From: Nautilus pompilius
Taxonomy: Eukaryota > Mollusca > Cephalopoda > Nautilida > Nautilidae
DNA: 64,000 nt
Assembly: GCA_018389105.1 (NCBI GenBank)
Contig: JACATO010000137.1
Span: forward strand, 1-64,000
Direction: 5' to 3'
Shown: positions 1 through 13,532 of the stretch, piece after piece
Position numbering within the stretch: the first letter of the stretch is position 1
Layout of the letters: each line of letters opens with the position of its first letter
Notes under the pieces: generated by a model
Seen by the model: the letters and a program-made list of their open reading frames with translations, nothing else
The model's database searches: none
What the model was told of the DNA's origin: nothing
Program-made: the position numbers and the translations under genes

Positions 1-1350
1 GTTTAAATACGGCACGACTTCAAAAACACGCTGTATAACTTTAACTGGCGAGTTTCTTAATCAGCAGATAACGCATGGAGTTCGTTTACAAAACATGGAC
101 TTTTTGCTCTTCCTTCTCCGTATAAAATGCCCACGTTTTTGTTATCTGTAGACCTCTTTAGCGTCCTCACACGCGGTATTATTACCGAAATTGAACTAGT
201 CATCTGCTGCAGTCTGCCAATCCTACAGTGACACGTCATCGACTTCCTAAGCGACGCATGCGCTAAACATAGCCACCACTTACATGGTCCACAGGAGAAC
301 GGTCGGTAGACTACAACTTATTAGACGCTGGCTACATTTACGAGCCGTTTGGTTATTAGAAAAAAACGTTCGTTAGGCAAACCGGTTAACTGCTTTCAAT
401 GTAAAATGAATGATGCTTTAAATAATTAAGCAAAGTGAGCGAGGAAAACCAGTCGGTTTCTGTTCCCTGAGGGTGGTATCGGAAGCACCGAGGACTGACG
501 TGAATTAGGTAAAACTAGTAGATGTGAAGGAAACGATCTGGACACTTTCACGCCATGTAAAACGTGCGTTATTATACCTAATAAACGACATGTATACATC
601 TTTTTTAGTCTATCCCGTGTTTCGCTCGGTTCTCATTTTCCCCAGAAGCCGATCTCTGATTCCCAGTAGTTGTCGCGACGCTGGGCAAGCTCAGAGACCC
701 GGAAACAAAGAAGTGACGGCGACGTGAGGTTCGGTCCCCCAACTGCTACTGCTCGGGTTTGGGTAGGGGAAGGGGGAGATGAGACGCATTGTCCGTCCGT
801 CCGCCGGGATGCCGCGATAATAGCGGTGGATCTTCGCCTACGTACTGATTTTAGACCAGTACAGGCTGGGCAGGTATTCGTCGTTCTTTCTTGATTTCTT
901 AGTCGTGGGCTTGTCTCAGAGACGGGGTTTAACCCTAACCACTACCGTTCCCACCGGTGTCTGGGAGAATTCCATACACGGGCTCCGACGGCCACTGCTA
1001 CTACTGCGCCTCTTCTTCCCGGTTCGTCTCGGTTAACCAAGAAATCCCGAAATCCAACGGTACTGAAAGAAAAACAGTTAGCTCCTGTTCTCTATCTGCG
1101 TGCTCCAGCGCAGCAGCACTAGCGATCATCTACAGCTTTACAAACAAAATTGCATAGCTTACCTTTTTTAATTTAAAAGTTCCATTTCCGGCACAGGTCA
1201 CCATCTGTCAAGAATACTGTTCCGAATAAATTCCAGGGTTTTCTCAGGAGAAAAAAAAAAGGGGGGGGGTAATATGCTTATAGATGATGAACAGCGATTT
1301 ATATGCGATACTTAGGATTTTCGGTAGGTTTAAGATTCCTTAATAATAAA

Positions 1351-1353
<3 letters not shown>
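1..1353. other. Unique sequence, no gene recognised; GC-richer island at about 640-1110
   Basis: No protein family, RNA gene or mobile element was recognised here. From about 640 to 1110 the sequence is clearly richer in GC and CpG than its surroundings and holds short overlapping frames on the + strand (longest 74 codons) that match nothing I know. A homopolymer junction, A-run then G-run, lies at about 1250-1269. Confidence 0.5.

Positions 1354-1415
<62 letters not shown>
1354..1415. repeat. (AAT)n microsatellite
   Basis: About 20 uninterrupted AAT units, ending in a short AT run. Confidence 0.95.
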
Positions 1416-1906
1416 TATATTTTTGGTCTAATGCGTAAACCAGTTGTCTCCCCTTAAGGCAGGCTCTTCCACTTCAATGAACAAAAAAAAAAAAAACACT
1501 TGAAATTATTACCTTTTATAAAGATTTAAATGTGCGCGTAATATTATCACATTTTTGCTAGAATTTTGTAGATAGCTTGAAAAAAATAGAACAAGTAGCC
1601 GAATTTGTTGGTGTATATAAAAAACAAACAAAAAAAAAATCAGAAACAATAAAAAATCAACTGTGACAAAATAGCGGTTTAGGTAAATTAAAAATGAAAG
1701 AAGTTCAGTCTGGGATGGAGAGGAATTTCACCACCTACCATCCTAGATACATTTATTGCACGGAGCTGCTGCATTTCGGTGATAATGTACATACTTACCA
1801 TTGTTGAAGTATCTTCCCTTATGTGTATTCTTATAAAGTGCATTTCTCTATTAGTACCAGGCAGCCATTTTTAGGAAAACAAGTGTCCGAGTAACATAGA
1901 TATATA

Positions 1907-1944
1907 ACTACTACTACTACTACTGCTCTAATAATAATAATAAT

Positions 1945-2028
<84 letters not shown>

Positions 2029-2046
2029 TGATGATGATGATGATGA
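1907..2046. repeat. Compound (CTA)n-(AAT)n-(GAT)n trinucleotide array
   Basis: The array opens with about six CTA/ACT units, passes into a long AAT tract with one internal break near 1950, and ends in seven GAT units. Each change of unit is a single base substitution in the repeat. Open frames across it are repeat artefacts (poly-Leu, poly-Ile on the minus strand). Confidence 0.93.
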
Positions 2047-3153
2047 ACAGAAAAAATTAATAAATAAGCCTGAAACCAATAAATACAACTTTCTGAAGGA
2101 AACTTCTATTAGATAAGAAAAAGATTCATACGAAAAGACCATCACTTAGAGGTGAATGACGATTTGTGATAAATGTATTAAATTTCTTTACGTAATAATA
2201 TAGATTCTTTGCACTGGAATTTTGAACTGTTAGTAGGTTTATTATATTTACATACGAGTTAATAACTTTAGTGACGGGGCGCTAGTGTCGAGAGGACGAG
2301 AAACTGGAAGTAAATAAAGAAAGGAAGAAAAGGATGAATGAAAGCGTAGATAAAAGAGGGATGGGTGGATTAAGGAAGAGGAAGAAATGAAGTGAAATTA
2401 GAACTTGTATTGGAGAGAGGGGAAAACAGATGTATAAACAGGATGAAGTAAAATCGGTGAAACGAGAAGACAAAACGAAAAGCGCTGCATCGAAATAGAA
2501 GAGGATGAAGGGTTGGGGAGAATTTTAAAACATTCTGGCACCGGTGATCGTCGGACTCAGGTCTATAGAATCTCCATCTCAATCTCTTTCGCTGTAGCAT
2601 TTCCAGAAAATTGTGGGCGGGGGGGGGGGATAATCAGGTTTGTTTTAAATTTTGAAATACGGAAAGCGAGGAATAATTATTTTATATAGATAGACGGGTT
2701 AGTTTTGTTGTTTTTGTGAAGAACGTTAATATAAACCAGCCTCACCGTCTGTAAGTATTCCTGTTTAGAGCTTTAACGTTATTTAATTTTATTCATTTAT
2801 TCTGCTGCTGTTGTTGTTGTTGTTGTTTTTCCTCCTCTTTAATCGTTTGTTTGTTTGTGCCGCACGACACGAACGATGCGCAGGGAAATAACGCCGACGC
2901 CTTATATACGGAAATCTGTCGAAGACATTCGCTAGGAAAACAAATTGGGTAATTATCCGAGCACTGTGCGGCGGAAAGCGATGTTACTGTAGGAGAGCGA
3001 AAGAAATTGGCCGAACTAAACGACCGCATGCATAACACATGGGTCTGCTGCAAGTTCTTAAGAATCCTGCCCAGATGTTTAGTCAGTTCTACGTGGGAGA
3101 CGAGAACTGCGCAGAATTCCATGGCTTAAAGGAAGAAACAAGTGTCGGTTGGG
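2047..3153. other. No gene recognised; short GTT tract and G-runs
   Basis: A purine-rich stretch (about 2280-2520) gives low-complexity minus-strand frames rich in Ser, Phe and Leu. A G-run lies near 2617-2628. A CTG/TTG tract at 2801-2827 gives a poly-Gln tail to a minus-strand frame that I do not consider a gene. Confidence 0.5.
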
Positions 3154-3200
3154 TGGGGGGGGGGGGAGGAGATGAGAGAGAGAGAGAGAGAGAGGAGAGA
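3154..3200. repeat. G-run followed by (GA)n
   Basis: A run of about a dozen G residues (3154-3166) leads into a short GA microsatellite. Frames through it read Glu-Arg repeats. Confidence 0.85.
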
Positions 3201-4486
3201 AAAAAAACAAGGAAATTATGTACGGCCATATCAGAATTTCAAAGGCGCTGAAGTGTTCGATGCCTTCTACTTCTCTTCTTTTTCACTATGTTCATTTCCT
3301 TTTCAATTATCTGTAAATCGATGGCAGAGAAATCCGTGATCGCCCATTGTATCGCATCGTGGGAACAGAGTTGCCCGCTGCAATTGATGTCCTCTGACTG
3401 ACATCACTCGGTAGCTAACCATGGAAAACGGGAACCGTATCCTCACACGCATTTCATCCAGCCGAATGCACTCGGGGAAAAGAAGCTCGGATCTGTCCCT
3501 GAGAAGGACTGATGTGTTTTGTGTTTCCACGTGCTCTAACGAAATGTATTAATTCAAATCGATGAAAGCATTCTAATATCTTTTTTCTAACGTAATAATA
3601 GATTTAAAAGAAAAATCAAAACAGTCAGAACGAGATTTGGAATCGACATATTTGTTGCTGCTGTGTTTATCTTGACGGCAGATCGAGCATTTTCGCAACG
3701 TTAAAGTTGTAACATCTAAAAAAAAAAAGAGAGAGATGCTTTAAATAAATTCGTGTGTTGTACACGTGACCGTTTGCCAACGTAGGAGAGTTTCTGACGC
3801 TGGCAAGACTTTCGAGGGAAAAGAAATCTGTTCCAATTTTATTTTGCCCGTCGGTGGATTAAAAAATTGATCGTCAGTATAAAGATATTTATAGGTTTAT
3901 TGCATATTTAAGAAAATTGGGGGGGAAAAAAAGATAAAAGAACCACAGAAATTCATAAAGGAAGGTTTCGGTACTATACAGAGTTCATTGCCAGTCGACG
4001 AGAAAACTGAAAGTAAAAGAGATTACCGGCATAAACCAGAGCGGGACTTTTTGCATAATTCTCTATCTTAAGTTGTGTCACGACACCTGAGAAACTAGTA
4101 TATTTGCAGTCAGAGAAAAAAATTAGCAGTTTTACTATCATCAGCTAATCACACACGCTACAAATTATCACCAGCAGTTTTGTCACCGAAAACTCTTCTC
4201 GAGCTTTAACCCTGTTAACACCAATAAAAAATTTGTTTCTTCTAAATGTAGGTTTATTAACTAGTTTTAGTACTAACTCTATAAGAAGGTGAGAGAAAAC
4301 CTAGTTTACTATTATTTTTGTCCTTTTTCTGACCATACAGTTGACTTGGTTTTAAAATTGATAGTTTACTTTTTTTAAAAACTTTGTTCTATACCTTTTT
4401 TGTATATATTTGTTGAAAATACTTTCTTTTAGATATTAATTTACATACATCCCTCAGATTCATAATGTAATGAAAAGGTGAAATAT
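3201..4486. other. No gene recognised
   Basis: Unique AT-rich sequence with short poly-A runs (3718-3728, 3926-3935). The one minus-strand frame of about 75 codons at 3303-3530 resembles no known family and lacks convincing splice borders. Confidence 0.5.

Positions 4487-4562
<76 letters not shown>
4487..4562. repeat. (CT)n microsatellite
   Basis: About 37 nearly perfect CT dinucleotides with a single phase slip near 4500. Confidence 0.95.
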
Positions 4563-4566
<4 letters not shown>

Positions 4567-7500
4567 ATTTTTTTACTAACACAATGTCTGAGATAGCTGT
4601 ATTATAATCTAACATGTTCTAGCACGCATCAAGCGATGGACGATTGTTTATTGTGCAGGTTATTGAACTCAATTCCGAACCGGACCAGAATTAAAGAACA
4701 ACTGCAAGCTGTCACGAGAAGGTTTTTGAAAATTTTGGTTTCTCCTAAAACCAGGAAGCCGTCAGTCTTTGGCAAGAAGGCGTGTTCCATGTCTCTTACC
4801 ATTATCGGCGGGGTGGGAATCATAGTGAAGTTTACACATTTTACGTGAAATACAACTGCTGTTTATGGGAAGCTGAGTCAAAAAACTCACAACAGCGTAT
4901 TCTGATGACGTTATCGAGCGGTCTTCGCTTGGCGTTTACCAGAAAGACTTTCACAGAAGGAAACCTCAGAGGCGAATATTAATTAATAAATTCGTCCTGT
5001 TGACTCTTTGGCAACGTCGCTGTCGGGTTCGATGCCCGTTGCAGATTAATGTTGGAATATATTTCTGCTTTAAAAGAATGTCAGGGTCTAGTTGGTGTGG
5101 AATGGAAACAAACGCGTAAGCGAAGCCATCAAACCTAGCCTTTGGTACATTTCCCGTCCCGATTTTTCACAGCAATCGACTAATTAAAAAGGGGTTACTG
5201 TTATTTAATTCATCAACAAAAAAAAAAACGAGTTTAAAGGTTAAAAAATGAGAAGATGCCCGCATCTGCTATTATCGGCTTAAGGGGATGGAACCAATGA
5301 ACAGTAATTAATTTTCCACGTCTCTCCTATCTACAGATATTAGAAATAATGTACATCGTAATTACAAGTGGGCTAAGATTTAGACACGTGCCACACCCCC
5401 TTTCTACATTAGTGAAAGTGCTAATTATTACAGTAGTGACAAATATTTCTGTTCCCCTGGCTGGGCGGGGGAAACTCCACGTGTCACGGACTCTGGTATA
5501 ATAGGTCACTGATGCGCAAATCTGCACTTTAAATATGTGGTAGGTGTACTTTGAGAGAAATTTTCTAATAAACGAACCCCAAATTTTAAGTGGATACTGA
5601 AAGATGCAAAAGATCCTGAGTGGGCCGGTCACCATTATGAAGAGATTAGATATAGGGTAATTAGAAAAGTGTTATGCTTGTTAATTGTTAAATGAGTACA
5701 CCCATCTAATGAAAATGCCACAAATATATATATATATATATATATGCAAGTATAAATTAATTGATATTGACAAATCTCTAGGTTCTTTATTACAGGTATG
5801 GTAGTTTGAAAATCAGGGACAATGGTTGCATTTTGAATCACTCTTCTGAGACTAACCAAATCCGGTAATTAATTTCTACCGTCAAAATAGTCACAAAATT
5901 CTACGAAAACTAAGAAGAAAACCTAGTTTTATACCTTTAATTTCCTTCTATCGGGTTTCCTGTTACTGTAAATTGGCAATAATATGCCACAAGTAATTTC
6001 CAGAAGTCTTATGATTAATAGCAACGATAAATAAATAAAAGAAACCATTTGAATTAGAGAATTTGTTTACTGCGCTATAATTGTTGTGCTTCAGCTACTG
6101 TTTTCTATCGAACACCTTTTGAATAGGAAATATGTTCTGTCGTGAGGTTAAGGCTGATAAGTTTTCTTTAGTTAAACTAATTGTTATATTATAAAAGGTC
6201 GTGATGGTTAGGTTTGGTAACTAACGTGCAATAATCTTAAAGTATCAACATTAACTATGGGAAACAAGAGAGAAATGTCACTATAAAGAATTGATTTGCT
6301 TATTAGAACGTATAATGTGTAAATACCTATAGTTGTATACACTACATTAAATACCGAAACGCGATAACACATTGGAAGAATTAGAGAACACGAATTAATA
6401 TTTTCTGTGCAATCCTTCTGTAGTCGGTGCTATATATACTATATAACACACACTATTGCTATATATTATACACTATATACTATACTATACTCTCGAACAG
6501 CTTTTCGGTAAAACCTCGAAGGTCCAAATGTCCTGTAAGGTTACTGAGAGAATTATGTTTCTCTTATCTTTTTATGAATTCAAAAAGGAACAGAAATGCT
6601 CAGTGATATTCAAATAAAGGCCGTGATGACCAAAGTAGCCATTTATACGCTTTCCTTTGACTGAAACAAATCCGCCCGTGTTGTGGGATAAATTTAATTT
6701 TAATCCACCCCCTTAACCCTGACCAACTCCGCCTCCATTCTTCCCTGTTTTACTCACGCTCTGCTCTATTCGCGTTTTGGTCGACAAGCCTTTGAAAAAC
6801 CGCTCTCTCCAACGCGTCCAAAAAATTCGGACATAGACTAATTCTGTTAACGGCCGACTTGTTCAGTCTTCGACGCTCCAATTCTCCTAATTTCTCGCCC
6901 GTGTCAATCCCTGCCCACTCTTCTCGGCCCCAAAGATAACTTCTTCGTTACTGCCCTTCCATTAAGGCCCTGGTTTGTTTTTTTTTGTTTTTTTTTATTG
7001 GCAAAGTTCTTTTGCCCTTTGTCGTTCCCTCGTTTGAAGGTTCGTCACCGCTGTTTCTCATCTCTGTATATAAGAATATAGAGCTGTCAGATGAGTCAGG
7101 CTGCCAGCAGAAATGTCTACGAGGGGAGTTCTTCTCTAAGATCGCGTAGCGCTCGAGACGGTTTTCCATAGGAACGAAGATAACGCAGCGATGGCTTTTT
7201 TGCGTCTTTCGTCATGACAGAAGTGTTTCTCGACAGTCCTGCAACGTAGCCCGAGGGTCTTGCGTGACCTCATTCGTAATTTTAAGGGCACAGGATCTGT
7301 GGGACGATGGAGCGTGACGCTGGTAATTTATTAAACATCATTTAGATTTAGTAAATGGTTCCCACTTTGGAGCAACTTTCCGTGACCGGTTGTCTCCCTT
7401 CTCTGAACAGAAAATCGAGACTCTCATTGAAGGCCTGTGACTTAAAACCGAAGGTGCTTCAAGGCACAATTATTGAGAACAACCGAGTTGCAGAACAAGA

Positions 7501-8738
7501 AAGAAAAAAAATACAACAACAGATAACCGATGTCACCAAGACACACTGTGGATTATCGCCCTTGCTATTTTTTTTGTTTTTTTTTAATGCAGGAAAATGT
7601 AATTCCTAGTCTTTATTGGGTAATAAAATACACGTGACATGTTACGCACAAACGTTATGTGCACGACTCTTTTCATTGGTTACGCAGAATTTTCTAGACT
7701 GTATTTATCCGCCAGTGATACAGATACAGAAAATAATTTATAATAATACATGTATTATAAATATTTATGCATATGAAAGACTTTAACGTAAAAAAAAAAC
7801 AAAAAAAAACAAGCAAATAAGATACTTATATTTCTGAACTGATTTGCATTTTAAATGTCAAGTTGTCAGGTGATGGAGCCAATATTTAATGTAAACGTTA
7901 AAAAAGAGTGTAAATCTTATATTTAAATGTGACTGGTTAGACATGTCAGTTATTTACTTATTTATTTAACATAAATCTTTGGCTCCTCGCTCTACTGGTC
8001 GAGAAGTCAAATGCTTTTATAAATTGAAACTTTTGTTTAAAGAAATAAAAACCTGACTTTTTGACTGAGGGAGAGCGGAAATGAGAGCCGCCGTAACAAT
8101 GGATACCTATTGTGTGCATATTTTTATTCACCTGATTAAGATTTTTTTTTTTTCAAAAGATAAGGTATTTAAAATAAATTATCATTTAAAATGTCAACAA
8201 TATCCAAACTACTTTCCAATGTTTTTTTTTTTTTTTTTAATTAACTAATTTATATAATACACTGGTGTCTAAGATTTATCGCATTACCGAAATAATTCTG
8301 ATTTTTATGTTCACATGCAAATATGTAACGAATAAAGTTTCTGATTTGTGTTTTATCTGTGACTTTTGTTAAGATGATATTCCTCAGTCAGAAGAGTATT
8401 GTAAAGTGTACATTTATTGAGATTTACGTCTTGATCACTGTAGAGTTACATTACTACATTAAGAGGCTTAGTTCAGAGATTCCTTGCGTATCAAAACACG
8501 GCTTAGTTGGCTTTTTTATGTTAAAAATGCATTGTTACATAATAGCATACATGAATTAATAATTATTGCCACAACCATACAGTGCAGAGAGGTATATTCT
8601 TATTTAATGAGTTCTAACAAAGTTACAATCCACTGTAACTTGACTATTACAACCACTGAATGGACTCGGTTCAGATACACCAGACTTATAGACATTTCAA
8701 AATAATTTCTTCTATTTGATTCTATAACTTTGTAATTT
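4563..8738. other. Long AT-rich unique stretch, no gene recognised
   Basis: I see no family match. An (AT)n run lies at 5724-5745 and an AT-rich low-complexity patch at 6428-6490. A B-box-like string at about 5025-5035 lacks an A box and deviates from consensus. A frame at 7355-7609 (+), 84 codons, reads as Lys/Gln-rich and possibly coiled-coil (EQERKKIQQQI), but ends in a poly-Phe tract from T-runs and has no supported start or splice border. Confidence 0.5.
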
Positions 8739-8777
8739 TCTTCTTCTTCTTCTTCTTCTTCTTCTCTCTTCTTATTC

Positions 8778-8833
<56 letters not shown>

Positions 8834-8870
8834 TATTAATTATTATTTTAATTATTATTATTATTATACT
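8739..8870. repeat. Compound (CTT)n-(ATT)n array
   Basis: About nine CTT units, a short CT-rich break, then a long ATT tract decaying into mixed AT sequence. The unit change is again a single substitution. Confidence 0.93.
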
Positions 8871-9018
8871 ATTTTTAAACTACAAATGATTATTAAATTA
8901 TTATAATCCATTTGTTTGTTTAATTTTGGCAGAATAAAAACATTTCGCTTTTACTTTCTGAATTATCAATATCATATTAACAGTGTTGTTTTTCTCCGTG
9001 TTCATTATTATGATATTA

Positions 9019-9085
<67 letters not shown>

Positions 9086-9131
9086 TATTATTATTATTAT
9101 TATTATTATTTATTATTATTATTATTATTAT
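9019..9131. repeat. (ATT)n microsatellite with phase breaks
   Basis: A long ATT tract with two one-base phase slips (near 9085 and 9110). The frame crossing it (poly-Leu, Ile, Tyr) is an artefact. Confidence 0.95.
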
Positions 9132-11221
9132 ATTCTTTATATAGTTTTCATTATCTTAAACGATTCTATTAAATTTCAAGAATAACTTCGATAATTATTT
9201 TTCTTAAATCATATATTTTTGTATAATATCAATATAATGTATAAATGTTACATAAGCTATAACGTTAAGTCGCAGACACTGATTGGATTATAAAGCAGTT
9301 ATTCTTAAACGCAATGAAAGCTTGATATTTATCAACTGAGATGATCCTTTTAATGTGAGCAAGAAGGAAGAGTGGTGTCAGTTTTATAGACTAAGAGAAA
9401 ATTGTCCGCCAGCCGTTCAATCTTTAATCGCTTAAGTCAGTATTTTCTTATAGTCGACCCGAATATTTATCTAATTTGGATCCGTTTGAAAAAAAAAATA
9501 TCAGTTAAGTGCAGTAAATCAAAATTTGACCAAGGAAATTAAGAATTCACATAGAAATGGGAAATTATAGACACACAAATGTGTACCTAAATCTAGATAT
9601 TGAATAATAAGGGAATACATTTTGCAAGAATAATTTGCCAGAGATGTTATTTCAAAGACGATCAAAGACAAATCCTGATGCTTAAGTTGTTTTTGACATC
9701 ATAAATTGTTTTTAAAAAAATATATAAAACTAAATAAGTACAGCTAGTATCGTCAATAAAACATTTTATTAGCGTTACATACAGCAAATTCAAGACAACT
9801 ACCAACAATTGATATCGCGGTAAGTTAATTAGTAAGATAAGAAGAAGTAATAAATAGTTAAATTTACTAAATTTTGAATTCATGTGCTTATAAATTCATC
9901 TATTTTATCAACTTTCTTGTTTGCACAGTATTTCATATTCTCCCCTTCAGAAAATCTATAAATGTCTATTTATTTATTTTGCCTCCGTTGATGTTATCAC
10001 TTTAAAATTGTTTCTTCCATCAGTCTCTAAGCAATTGGTATCCAACTATGCGTCTGAACGTAAATATAAGACACAAGAGTCTAACTAAACAACGTGTTTG
10101 CCAGGAAAAGACCACGGACACCATTCCTCTTTAAACTCTTTGTCTGTTCATTAGTGGCTACTCAATAAGTAGCTTGGTAGGTTGTCGTCTCCTTGGAAAC
10201 GCGAACAGCGAGCTATGTAGACACGTAGGTGCGTGTCACCGAATGTTTGCTGTGGATTTATTACGAATAAAGACTTAAATATCACCATCCAGTTGCCATA
10301 GTATAAGAGAGGAAAATGACGCTTAGCTAATTTCTAATAGAACTGGTCATGCTTCGTTTCTGCTTGGCCACAACGATAACGCGCAGTTCTGGATCATTCG
10401 TCTCTTTCTTTGTCGTACGTACCACGTGTTGGGCGCAGACCAAATAAACAGTAGGTGTACTTATCCGCTACAGGAATACTATGCAACTAAAGAAATAAAT
10501 AGATAGATTACACAGACATACATGGCCGGTGTTAGAGAGAGAGAGAGACGCGAACGGCTTTCGTGACACAGGCAAATCATGGAATCACGCGTGTCTCTGT
10601 CTTCCCTCCAAGAATCCACGGGCACCTGTAGCTACTGTGCGTGGCGACTAGCTGCTCCTTAATTTCACTTTCTGACAAATGTATTGCTTAAAAAAAAAAA
10701 CGTTAGCGTTTCCCAGAATATTTACTTTATGATTATGTACCGCAGATGACTGCCAAGTTAACTGGCTAATTAAATATGAGGAAATTAAAACTCTTTAAAT
10801 TCAGAAAACGATTCTTGCTTTAAATCTACAAGAATAAAATATTTAATGCCGAGATTTACATACTATATTCATTTTTAAAGTTATTATTATTATTATTAAT
10901 TATTATTAATTAAACAGATACTCAAATACGAATACTAATATACACTTCATGATAATGAAGTAGCGATACAGATGTTAATAATTCTGAAAAATTAATAAAA
11001 AATAGAAGTACTAATTAAAAGCAAAATGAAGATCAGAAATAGGGACGGTGCTAATAATCTTATTGTTTCCTACATTTTACCCTAATTTCTCTATTCTTAA
11101 GGTATACGGTACATTTTGTTTATTTTTAACAATTTTGCTGTTCGATTACTTAAATTTTACTTTAACAATTATTTTATTTATTGTTGTTTTTTAACTTTTT
11201 TTTTGCTATTTGTGAAAATTT
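9132..11221. other. No gene recognised
   Basis: AT-rich unique sequence. A GC-richer part at about 10100-10640 contains scattered CpG and a short GA run (10535-10548), but no frame there resembles a known protein. A short imperfect ATT tract lies at about 10880-10915. Confidence 0.5.
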
Positions 11222-11337
11222 TATTCCCAAATAGATGCTGACCCCCTGTACCGTCCTAGAAAAAGGGTCGTTTCGGACCCCGCAGTCAAACCGGGCGGAC
11301 CAGAGACCAGTATCGCGTTTTACAGAACAGGACTCAG

Positions 11338-11709
11338 TCACCCAGCGAGAACAACTAACCAGGGTGTCACGCTCCGATCCCCATCGTATTCCCCCCCCCC
11401 GGGGGAAGGGCCCACATTGAAAGGCCCAGGGTTTTTCTCTACGAAAACAAGGAGCGAACAGATGGAAAGAAGGGAAAGGGCGGGCGGCGAATGGATGGAA
11501 TAAGTCGGGGTTAGACGTCGCTCGGTCCACGGCCAGGTGTTGGAACTTTGTGGTTTCCCTGAGTATTTCTTCTGCCAGTAATTATCCAAACTTACTGACA
11601 ACCTGACACGTTTAGACTTCTCAGATTTCGGTCGACTCCTGGCAGCCGCGCGGCGGCAGTTTGTCACAGTTGTACCTGCGCTTACCTTGCCTGCAACTTT
11701 TACTTTCAA
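11338..11709 (-). CDS. Unassigned antisense ORF in a GC-rich island, with 2A-like remnant motif
   Basis: This minus-strand frame has an ATG at 11709 and runs 123 codons to the stop at 11338. It sits in a GC-rich island of about 500 bp (11220-11710) inside AT-rich DNA. The N-terminal third is basic (many Lys and Arg). Residues 81-96 read LSICSLLVFVEKNPGP, which ends in the NPGP core of 2A ribosome-skipping peptides. The family normally has Gly-Asp before Val-Glu; here those positions are Val and Phe, so activity would not be expected. Such motifs are known near the start of APE-type non-LTR retrotransposon proteins in invertebrates, but I see no endonuclease or reverse transcriptase nearby. 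The C-terminal part crosses a C-run/G-run at about 11391-11405, so the frame may be accidental. A second overlapping frame is also open at 11174-11530. Low confidence that this is a gene. Confidence 0.2.
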   Translation of the reverse strand: MKVKVAGKVSAGTTVTNCRRAAARSRPKSEKSKRVRLSVSLDNYWQKKYSGKPQSSNTWPWTERRLTPTYSIHSPPALSLLSICSLLVFVEKNPGPFNVGPSPGGGEYDGDRSVTPWLVVLAG

Positions 11710-11710
11710 A

Positions 11711-12257
11711 GCGTCACAACTGAAGTAATACTGAGTTAGCTGTGACGAACGAGGACGGAATGATAGTCACGTGGTGTCGTTTTATTGAAATAGACATTTT
11801 ATGGTCATTTTTTAAATATAACTTAGAGGGGGAAAAAAACGATTTATAGTGATTATTAAAAGTTAATTTAATTTAATTTTCTTTTTTTCCCCTTTTGTAA
11901 TAATCTGGGTGTTGGACAGCAAACATAAAATGGAAAATTATGAGGTTTATTTCTAAAAATATTCTTGGATACCTTCCATGTAAAATAACGAAGACAAATA
12001 GTTAAATACCTGTAACAGTAAAGGTAAGCATTCGCATTCAAATCATAAATACGGGCGTAGAAGAAAACTTGAATTCTGTTGGAAACCGGTTGATGTTGGA
12101 ACCAAGAAACGCCAAATGCATTCTTCGATATTTCAAACAAGTAAAGCATTAATTGGTCTTTTAAAAAAAAAATCTGTAGTAATCAGAAATCGTCTATGAG
12201 AATCATTTTAAAGGTTGGTGTCTGATGATTAAATTTGTCTTTATAGCTGGTTAAAAG
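11711..12257. other. No gene recognised
   Basis: AT-rich sequence. A 93-codon minus-strand frame (11868-12149) shows no family features and overlaps poly-T/poly-A runs. Confidence 0.45.
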
Positions 12258-12287
12258 TTCTCTCTCTCCATCTCTCTCTCTCCTTCA

Positions 12288-12325
<38 letters not shown>
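12258..12325. repeat. (CT)n microsatellite, interrupted
   Basis: CT dinucleotides with two interruptions near 12269 and 12281-12290, then about 17 uninterrupted units. Confidence 0.93.
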
Positions 12326-12327
<2 letters not shown>

Positions 12328-13421
12328 ATCACCCACCTCATCGTTTTATTTACAACACTTTTTCCCCCACAATTACAAACAGATCGTTTATTCAGTAAAA
12401 ATCCGACAACGCAAAAGAAAGAAAATCAGGTGGACCACCAGACTCCAAGTGTTACCGTTCCCGGCCAGTAATTCAGACATGGCACGCAGAAGCGATCCGA
12501 TTCCATTCTCTTCTCAATTTGGTACCGCAGCAGAGCTGGCCAAATTTCCAGCCCCTGCCCGCCACAAACGGGCCTGCTGTTTATCAAAGACCTAAAAGTA
12601 GGGTCTGTTATTCAAATTTAGGATGAAAAGAAATCTTCTGTTTGGAGCTGAAAGCAGCGTGTTGCAATAAAATTTCTTACAAGCCTTCTCTAATGACCAA
12701 GTGCGCCTTTCGCCTCGTTTCCCTGAGCTTAAAAGCTACACTTGTCTATGAATCAAGTCTAATCTATCAACCAGGAAAGTCTCTAGTTGAAGTCTGAGCA
12801 TGAGATTTCTCCGTATTGAGGGAATATGCCCTTATTTGGTGTCGGTGAACGAGTAAATGTCTTCTAAATGAAACCAGAACACTTACATTCGTACGTAATA
12901 CATGTATGAGTTTAGATAACCAACTAATCTTAAAATGAAAGTCAATGCAAATATATAAAAAGAAAATTAACTGGAAATCTAAATAAGCAGCCCCTAACTA
13001 AGGTAGTGATTAGTTGTGTCCTATACACAAGGTAAGGGGCCCATTATTTCCCACACGGAAAAAATCCAAAAGCTTGGAACAAGACGGCGGAAAGATATTA
13101 AACCTTTTAGATTATGTATTTCCCATTTCGAGACATGCTGCCGGGATTTTAATTGTTTTATTTTTTCCACATTATCATTAATCTAGTAACAACACTTCGT
13201 TGAAACAGGTTTTTTTTCCGGAAATCAGAAAGATAACAAAGTATTTAGCATATTTCTATTCATCCGCTGAGTTATTTTTAAAGGTTGGAGTCACGGTGTT
13301 CCGTCGGGGACCTACTCTGTCTGTCGGTGATCAAGAATGAAATAAATAGTCGATGATAGATATCGAATGTGTACAAGTATTTTTGTTGTTGTTTATTTTA
13401 AAGTGTTAAAAATAGCATGAT
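12326..13421. other. No gene recognised
   Basis: Mixed-composition unique sequence. About 12400-12760 is GC-richer than its flanks, but frames there are short and unrecognised. Confidence 0.45.
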
Positions 13422-13455
13422 CAACAACAACAACAACAACAACATAATAATAATA

Positions 13456-13532
<77 letters not shown>
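13422..13532. repeat. Compound (AAC)n-(AAT)n array
   Basis: About seven AAC units pass directly into AAT units with two phase slips. Both strands are open across it (poly-Asn/Ile and poly-Leu), a repeat artefact. Confidence 0.94.

Noticed and set aside
929..943. Telomere-like TTAACCCTAACC
   Set aside because: It is a single short occurrence without tandem repetition.
5012..5043. Possible tRNA or SINE B box (GGGTTCGATGCCC)
   Set aside because: It departs from the B-box consensus, and no A box or D-arm lies at the right distance upstream.
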